NCBI GenBank assembly: GCA_039024435.1
Contig: JBCCQH010000165.1
Location: 1-10,555, forward strand
Source of the DNA: JBCCQH01 sp039024435
GTDB lineage: Bacteria; Bacteroidota; Bacteroidia; J057; JADKCL01
Direction of reading: 5' to 3'
DNA: 10,555 bases
Below, piece after piece: positions 6,037 to 10,555 of the stretch. The notes under the pieces are model-generated. The model was not told where the DNA came from and did no database searches. It worked only from the letters and a program-made list of their open reading frames with translations. Position 1 is the stretch's first letter. Each line of letters starts with the position of its first letter. Position numbers and translations under genes: made by a program.

Positions 6037-7557
6037 ATGCAAAACGACGCACAAGATGACGCTCCCAAGAAGGGCTTTCTGGAAAGCATCGCCCCTGGAG
6101 TCTTCCACCAAGCCGAAAAAGAAGCCGCCGGGCTGCTCCCCCTGATCCACCTGCTGGACATCGAGTTTGCCTGGGAAGGCTCTGACTGCTCGAACAGTGC
6201 CATTCCCATCCAGACCAGCGCTACGAAATGGGAACCGGAGTACCGGCAAATGGTCGCCTATTCCATCTTGGATACCGAGGAAGCCATTCGCGAGGGCAAG
6301 CTCACAGTCCGGGCCCGTTTCCAGTGCAGTGACCCCAATCTCCGCATCCAGGTGCGGGCCTATCCGGTCGATCACGACCCGATGGATACGATCAAGCAGG
6401 AGATCAGCAACCGCTACGCGGGCCGGGATGCCCTGGGCGAAATTCTCCCTACGACGGTGTTCATCGATGCGGGGGGAATGTCGGCTTACCGCCGCCGCCA
6501 CGCCGCCATTCCGTTTAAACTATCTAACCCCCAGTTTCCGAACTACGGCATTGGGGTGTACGACGTCAATCTGCGCTGGGAATACCGGATGGAAGACAAA
6601 ACGGTCGAGGCTCCCCGGGGAGAAATTGCCTGGCAGGAGGCGTGGTATACGATCAAGACTACCCTCGACAACCTGCCCCTGCACCAAATCGAGCACTTTC
6701 AGATGTCCCGGCACCGGGTCTGCGCGACGATGTCCTATCCCAAGCTGCCCTGGACGCCGGACGAGTTTGCCGACTATTGGGACGGTCCGCCCTACCCGAT
6801 GCCGCTGTGGTCGTTCGGCCTGGAAATGGCTTGCAATCTGGCGGCCGGCGCCCAGAACGATATCGAGGCGGGGACCATGATCGCCGACAAGATCGGATTC
6901 ATGGGGGGCTTCGTGTACCACCCCAACCCGTACTACACCAGCACGAAGTACAGCAAGGTCAGCCGCCAATCGGGCCGCTCCCGGGAGGTAGAAGAGGATC
7001 CGAATCTGGTGTATTTTCGTTTCAATCGCTTCGTGGAGCGCATCCTGGGCTTTGGGGGCCTGGGGGAAAAGGTGAACTGCCTCGATCTGGCGGTGGCCGT
7101 CGCCACCTTCGCGAACATGATCGGCTGCAACATGCGGGTGGGCAAGCTCCAGGCAAAGCCGGACATCGATTCGAGCGATTCCACTCACTTTGAGGACAAC
7201 AAGTTCCAGTTGGGCGCGCCGATCCTGCCCCTCGGCCACCCGCCGGGGGCCCGGATTCCCGGCGTCACCGACAAGGAAGGCGCATTTTTCGGTTACCATG
7301 CGGTGGCCTACCTGCCCTACGAGGGAGACTACGAAGACCCCGAGCAGTTCCGCGATCCGGCCGGTTTCATTTTTGATGCGAGCGTCCGTTACCTCCATCC
7401 GGATTACGATACCCCGCAATCGGTCTCCGGCTTCCAATTGGGGGACGGCCGTACGCCGAATACCTACATTGACTTCCTGGCGGCGGATACCCCGATGGGC
7501 CGTCCGCGTTGCATCCCGCAGCCGATCACAGTGGTGAATGTGCAGGTGTTGTATTGA
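6037..7557 (+). CDS. Protein with transglutaminase-like Cys-His-Asp signature
   Basis: A 506-residue protein without signal peptide or membrane segment, so probably cytoplasmic or delivered by a non-Sec route. I do not recognise the whole family. The C-terminal part fits the transglutaminase-like (papain-fold) order. VNCLDLAVAVATFANMIGC places Cys348 at the start of a helix, YHAVAYLPYEGD gives His421 on a strand, and GFIFDASVRYL gives Asp447 on the next strand. Members of this fold are proteases, amidases or cross-linking enzymes. The N-terminal 240 residues look beta-rich (LTVRARFQC, LRIQVRAYPVD, VYDVNLRWEYRM) and end in MSYPKLPWTPDEF, perhaps a separate recognition domain. Start ATG 6037 has no Shine-Dalgarno. 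The gene converges on the RNase-like toxin gene with 16 bases between stops. An effector, a modifying enzyme or a partner of the toxin are all possible. Confidence 0.75.
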   Translation: MQNDAQDDAPKKGFLESIAPGVFHQAEKEAAGLLPLIHLLDIEFAWEGSDCSNSAIPIQTSATKWEPEYRQMVAYSILDTEEAIREGKLTVRARFQCSDPNLRIQVRAYPVDHDPMDTIKQEISNRYAGRDALGEILPTTVFIDAGGMSAYRRRHAAIPFKLSNPQFPNYGIGVYDVNLRWEYRMEDKTVEAPRGEIAWQEAWYTIKTTLDNLPLHQIEHFQMSRHRVCATMSYPKLPWTPDEFADYWDGPPYPMPLWSFGLEMACNLAAGAQNDIEAGTMIADKIGFMGGFVYHPNPYYTSTKYSKVSRQSGRSREVEEDPNLVYFRFNRFVERILGFGGLGEKVNCLDLAVAVATFANMIGCNMRVGKLQAKPDIDSSDSTHFEDNKFQLGAPILPLGHPPGARIPGVTDKEGAFFGYHAVAYLPYEGDYEDPEQFRDPAGFIFDASVRYLHPDYDTPQSVSGFQLGDGRTPNTYIDFLAADTPMGRPRCIPQPITVVNVQVLY

Positions 7558-7573
7558 GGTGGCGCCTTAATTT

Positions 7574-8344
7574 CTATTTCGGACCGGCTTCTTCTTCGTA
7601 GCCTTCCTCGACGACGCGCCCATCGGTGGCCACTGGGTAGGCGGTCAGGATAAACGGTCCCGCATCATTCTTCATGATGACGGCCTTGATCGTGTTGATT
7701 CCGACGACCGGGGACTTTGCATCCAGAAAGCCGTAGCCGTTGATGCTCGATCCGATCACCGAGAGCACCACCCGCTTGCCCACTTCCAGGTCTTCGATCT
7801 TTTTTTGGTTGCCACTATTGGCGACCAACGAATTGAGGGCAGTGGCCGCGACCTCCGGACTGGGAAATGAGGTGGCCGACACGCCTTGCTCTTGGGTGCG
7901 TTTCAACAGCGCTTCCCAGGGCAACCCGATGTGGCGCTCCTCCGCGTGGCCCTCGTCTTTGCTCATGTCCACCTCGAATCCACCGCCGGAAGTGGCGATG
8001 ATGCTGAAGGCGCGGCGGGATCCGCCCCCGCCGCCCGACACCAAGCTTCGCCCCAAACTCCCCGCTGCGGACATCATCATCTGGGCCACCGGCTGGGGCG
8101 GTCGCTGACTGACGGTGCGGCGCAATTGTTCCACCCGGCGCAACTTGGGGCTTTGGTTTGCGAGGTTTTGCAAGCGGCTCAGTTTGCGCTGCATGGGGGA
8201 TGAGCGGTCCATCCGGGTCGGACCCGAATTGGGGAGACTGGGGGGCGAACCGGGGCCGTTTTCCTTTTTGGTGCGGTGGTGGACCGGGTCAAGTTTGTCC
8301 TTTTCGGCTTCCGGCTCGCGCTCCGGCGGGACTCGATCTTGCAT
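7574..8344 (-). CDS. Probable RNase A-like toxin (CdiA-CT type) with eCIS-like leader
   Basis: A 256-residue protein with no signal peptide, probably an RNA-cleaving toxin. Residues 1-50 are charged and proline-rich. Residues 51-88 contain LSRLQNLANQSPKLRRVEQL followed by RPPQPVAQ, a pattern like the repetitive LQ-x2-AN-x-SP leaders of effectors carried by extracellular contractile injection systems. A glycine hinge (104-108) leads to the domain at about 111-240, which follows the bacterial RNase A-like family: GHAEERHIG, SATSFPSPEVAATALNSLVA, IKAVIMKND and FILTAYP. His138 and Arg149 (11 apart) and Thr234 and Tyr236 (2 apart) match the spacing I recall for the catalytic His, Arg, Thr and Tyr of the Yersinia kristensenii CdiA toxin. 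A short acidic tail ends the protein. No immunity gene lies downstream on the same strand. Domain call likely; delivery route inferred. Confidence 0.75.
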   Translation of the reverse strand: MQDRVPPEREPEAEKDKLDPVHHRTKKENGPGSPPSLPNSGPTRMDRSSPMQRKLSRLQNLANQSPKLRRVEQLRRTVSQRPPQPVAQMMMSAAGSLGRSLVSGGGGGSRRAFSIIATSGGGFEVDMSKDEGHAEERHIGLPWEALLKRTQEQGVSATSFPSPEVAATALNSLVANSGNQKKIEDLEVGKRVVLSVIGSSINGYGFLDAKSPVVGINTIKAVIMKNDAGPFILTAYPVATDGRVVEEGYEEEAGPK

Positions 8345-8395
8345 GCAAGTAAAATAATACTTTTGGCAATAGATCGCGACTTTGCACGCTGATTT

Positions 8396-8412
8396 GCGCG
8401 GAAAACCCGCGC
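8396..8412. promoter_or_regulatory. GC-rich hairpin in the divergent toxin/oxidoreductase intergenic region
   Basis: GCGCGG (8396-8401), loop AAAAC and CCGCGC (8407-8412) form a perfect 6-bp stem about 50 bases upstream of the toxin start and 80 bases upstream of the oxidoreductase start. It may be a leader hairpin of the toxin transcript or a protein-binding site; no clear toxin promoter is seen. Confidence 0.3.
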
Positions 8413-8444
8413 GGAATGGGCTTTGCCCGCCACAAAATTCCGAT

Positions 8445-8474
8445 GTGCATTTATTTTTGCTAAATTAAATGCAC
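8445..8474. promoter_or_regulatory. Inverted repeat overlapping a -7-like box, operator candidate
   Basis: GTGCATTTA (8445-8453) and TAAATGCAC (8466-8474) are perfect 9-bp inverted arms 12 bases apart. TATTTTTG (8452-8459) within it fits the -7 consensus TAnnTTTG for the plus strand, which would start transcription about 28 bases before the ATG at 8494. The nearest TTTG upstream (8422-8425) is 26 bases away rather than 19, so the promoter is imperfect. A regulator bound here would block that promoter. Confidence 0.4.
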
Positions 8475-8493
8475 GCATTATACCCCAATCCCC

Positions 8494-10098
8494 ATGGTTC
8501 AGTCCTATAAAAAACGCCCCGAAATCCGCAAAGTGTACGATGCCATCCTCATCGGGAGTGGAATCGGTTGCTTGTGTGCGGGGGCCCTCCTCGCCAAAGA
8601 AGGCAAAAAAGTCCTCATCCTCGAACGCCACTACACCGCCGGTGGCTTCACCCACGTCTTTAAGCGCCGGGGTTACGAGTGGGATGTCGGCATCCACTAC
8701 ATCGGGGAAGTGGGGCGTCCCAACAGTGCGATCCGGCGCCTGTTTGACTACATCACCGACGGTAAGCTGAAATGGGCCGATATGGGCGAGGTCTACGACC
8801 GCATCTACATCGGGGACAAGGCCTATGACCTGGTCAAGGGCGTGGACAATTTCAAGGAGCGGATGTACGGCTACTTCCCCGGGGAAAAAGCCGCCATCGA
8901 TGCCTACGTGGACCGGGTGTTTGCATCCTCGCGGACCGCCGGCAAATACTACGTCGCCAAGGCGCTGCCCAGTCTGGTGGGCGGATTGATGGGCGGAAGC
9001 ATGCAAAAAGCCCACCTGCGTCACGCTACCCGGACTACCTACGAGGTGCTGCGGGAACTCACCGATAACGAAGACCTGATCAAGGTGCTCACCGGTCAGT
9101 ACGGCGACTACGGGTTGCCCCCGCGCCAAAGCAGTTTTGCGATGCACGCCTCGGTCGCGAAACACTACTTCAACGGCGGCAATTTCCCGATTGGAGGATC
9201 GGCCCGGATCTTGGAAACCATCGACCCGGTCATCGAGGCGGCGGGCGGCACCATCATCACCAACGCGGAGGTCGCCGAAGTCGTCATCAAAAACAACCGC
9301 GTCCAGGGCGTCCGCCTAGCCGACGGCGAATTCTTCCCGGCGGACATCGTCATCAGCGGAACCGGCGTCTTCAACACCTACGAGAAACTATTGCCCAAAA
9401 AGATGGCGCAAAAGCACGGCCTCTTCAAAAATCTCTCCAAGGTCCGGCCCTCGGTGGCCCACGCCTGCCTCTACGTCGGACTGACCGGGGAGCCGCCGGA
9501 ATTGCAGCTTCCCAAAACAAATTTCTGGATCTACCCGGACGACCTGGACCACGACGGCTGCGTGGAACGTTACCTCAACGACCACAACGCGCCATTTCCG
9601 GTGGTCTACGTCTCTTTTCCCTCGGCGAAGGACCCGACTTGGACCGAGCGCTACCCCGGCCGGAGCACCATCGACATCATTACCCTGCTGCCCTACGATA
9701 CCGTCGCCCAGTGGGAGGGAAGCCGCTGGATGAAGCGGGGCGGGGAGTACGAGGAATTGAAGGAAAAGATCGCCCAGCGCCTGTTGGAGCACTTATTCGT
9801 GCATTTGCCCCACCTGCGCGACCGCATCGACCACTACGAATTGTCCACCGCGCTCACCACCAAGCATTTTTGCAACTACAAGACAGGTGAGTTGTACGGA
9901 CTGGACCACACGCCGGACCGGTACACGCAAAAATTCCTCAAGCCCCGCACGCCGATCAAGGGCTTTTGGCTGACCGGGCAAGACATCGTGACCGCGGGCG
10001 TCGGCGGGGCGCTGTTTGCTGGGATGCTGACCACCTCCGCCTTGCTGGGCAAGAATCTCATGAAAAAAATCTACGCCGAGCCGGTTCCCTCGGCCTGA
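8494..10098 (+). CDS. FAD-dependent oxidoreductase, retinol saturase / phytoene desaturase family
   Basis: A 534-residue protein resembling all-trans-retinol 13,14-reductase (RetSat) and carotenoid desaturase/isomerase enzymes, which use FAD to saturate, desaturate or isomerise double bonds in polyenes. The N-terminal dinucleotide fold runs DAILIGSGIGCLCAGALLAK (16-35), with Glu44 in VLILERH as the likely ribose contact. The substrate-proximal AGGFTHVFKRRGYEWDVG and HYIG (49-71) are typical of the RetSat branch. The C-terminal FAD motif GFWLTGQDIVTAGVGGALFA begins at 490. The third glycine of the usual GxGxxG is Cys26, an unusual change. The length fits a complete enzyme. There is no signal peptide. 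It is divergent from the toxin gene; no carotenoid genes are beside it, so the substrate is open. ATG 8494 is the first start consistent with family N-termini; no Shine-Dalgarno is seen. Confidence 0.88.
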   Translation: MVQSYKKRPEIRKVYDAILIGSGIGCLCAGALLAKEGKKVLILERHYTAGGFTHVFKRRGYEWDVGIHYIGEVGRPNSAIRRLFDYITDGKLKWADMGEVYDRIYIGDKAYDLVKGVDNFKERMYGYFPGEKAAIDAYVDRVFASSRTAGKYYVAKALPSLVGGLMGGSMQKAHLRHATRTTYEVLRELTDNEDLIKVLTGQYGDYGLPPRQSSFAMHASVAKHYFNGGNFPIGGSARILETIDPVIEAAGGTIITNAEVAEVVIKNNRVQGVRLADGEFFPADIVISGTGVFNTYEKLLPKKMAQKHGLFKNLSKVRPSVAHACLYVGLTGEPPELQLPKTNFWIYPDDLDHDGCVERYLNDHNAPFPVVYVSFPSAKDPTWTERYPGRSTIDIITLLPYDTVAQWEGSRWMKRGGEYEELKEKIAQRLLEHLFVHLPHLRDRIDHYELSTALTTKHFCNYKTGELYGLDHTPDRYTQKFLKPRTPIKGFWLTGQDIVTAGVGGALFAGMLTTSALLGKNLMKKIYAEPVPSA

Positions 10099-10101
10099 GG
10101 G
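10087..10101 (+). terminator. Weak hairpin at the end of the oxidoreductase gene
   Basis: CCCTC (10087-10091) and GAGGG (10097-10101) form a 5-bp stem across the TGA stop (10096-10098). The following bases (GAGCGTTTGGGG) are not T-rich, so termination here is doubtful. Confidence 0.2.
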
Positions 10102-10230
10102 GAGCGTTTGGGGCAGTAATTTGCGCGCGCAATCGATCACCGGTGGGGCAACCCATCCCCGGCAAGATCACGGCTTATCCAGCGGGATCGCATCCACTTA
10201 GCGGTCGTCGCCAATGGGAATATGCTTTTT

Positions 10231-10336
10231 TCCGTACCGTCCTCCCGTACCGTCCTCCCGTACCGTCCTCCCGTACCGTCCTCCCGTGCTGTCGACCCGT
10301 GCTGTCGACCCGTACCGTCCACCCGTTCACCGTCCT
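10231..10336. repeat. 13-bp tandem repeat, seven units plus a degenerate eighth
   Basis: Units of 13 bases with consensus CCCGTACCGTCCT run from 10231 to 10321. Units 1-4 are nearly identical (unit 1 begins with T). Units 5 and 6 share the variant CCCGTGCTGTCGA, and unit 7 ends in CCA. A stretched copy, CCCGTTCACCGTCCT, follows at 10322-10336. The unit is not a multiple of three and lies between a gene and a mobile-like repeat, so it is non-coding. Variants occurring in blocks suggest growth by slippage or unequal recombination. Confidence 0.9.
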
Positions 10337-10415
10337 TCCCCGGGCGGCGATAATATTGCCCCACAAAAATACCTCCACTTTTGGGCAAATCGTGTCCCCC
10401 AAATCCTTATCTTGG
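10337..10415. other. Non-coding spacer between tandem repeat and repeat element
   Basis: No gene, hairpin or promoter could be supported in these bases. Together with 10099-10230, which also shows no gene, they complete the 457-base gene-free end of the window. Confidence 0.5.
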
Positions 10416-10555
10416 AGGCGGTTTAAAATTGGTTTGTGAAATTTGCTATCGCAGATTTTTTTGTCTCTCAAAGCTCATTTTGGAGTCCATAGCCAAAGCT
10501 ATGGGCGAGAAAATAGCTGAAGAGAGGCGGAAAAAGATGCCATAGCAAAATCACA
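10416..10555 (+). mobile_element. MITE-like repeat element, copy B, truncated by the window end
   Basis: Begins with AGGCGGTTTAAA (10416-10427) and matches the reverse complement of copy A (5642-5781) base for base without gaps and with about 18 mismatches. The other terminal repeat should lie about 20 bases beyond the window. An internal hairpin CCATAGC-CAAA-GCTATGG is perfect here but not preserved in copy A. Its orientation is opposite to copy A, so the two copies form a large inverted pair around 6037-10098. Confidence 0.7.

Noticed and set aside
6520..7437. 305-residue minus-strand frame opposite the transglutaminase-like gene
   Set aside because: The plus-strand frame is longer, has the Cys-His-Asp pattern and better composition; the antisense frame has no recognisable domain.
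8179..9165. 328-residue minus-strand frame overlapping the oxidoreductase and toxin genes
   Set aside because: It is antisense to the FAD-binding region and then overlaps the start of the toxin gene in another frame; no motif supports it.
10142..10157. GGTGGG-GCAA-CCCATC hairpin as a terminator for the oxidoreductase gene
   Set aside because: The stem is short with one G-T pair and no T-run follows; the sequence downstream is GC-rich.
10231..10336. CRISPR array
   Set aside because: The 13-base units are directly adjacent without spacers, so this is a simple tandem repeat.

Overview
The window most likely comes from a member of the phylum Bacteroidota, perhaps of the Saprospiria (Lewinella-like) group. 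Three things support the phylum: a secreted protein ending in a type A sorting domain of the type IX secretion system (T9SS), promoter-like sites matching the Bacteroidota consensus TTTG-N19-TAnnTTTG, and no Shine-Dalgarno sequence in front of any of the starts. The genes are GC-rich and several intergenic stretches are clearly more AT-rich. The group assignment below phylum is a guess.

Layout from left to right. Positions 2-283 hold the 3' end of an IS1595/ISXO2-type transposase, which converges on an AraC-family regulator (327-1226, minus) across a small hairpin. A 665-base non-coding stretch separates the regulator from a T9SS-exported protein of two Ig-like repeats plus a sorting domain (1892-2932, plus). 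This converges on a large secreted copper-radical oxidase of the galactose/glyoxal oxidase type (2954-5425, minus), whose catalytic residues can all be seen. The next intergenic region (5426-6036) carries a good Bacteroidota promoter for the oxidase, a 160-bp repeat element with 12-bp terminal inverted repeats, and a palindrome just before the next gene.

The right half (6037-10098) holds three genes: a 506-residue protein with a transglutaminase-like Cys-His-Asp signature, a convergent gene for a probable RNase A-like toxin of the CdiA-CT type, and a divergent gene for a FAD-dependent oxidoreductase of the retinol saturase/phytoene desaturase family. The toxin's N-terminus resembles the low-complexity leaders of effectors loaded by extracellular contractile injection systems (eCIS). 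A seven-fold 13-bp tandem repeat follows, then a second, oppositely oriented copy of the 160-bp element, cut off by the window end.

The three right-hand genes therefore lie between inverted copies of the same mobile-like element. The most noteworthy object is the toxin: it has a plausible RNase A-like active site, no signal peptide and no co-directional immunity gene beside it. Apart from convergent and divergent pairing there is no obvious operon, and no shared pathway can be demonstrated from the sequence.
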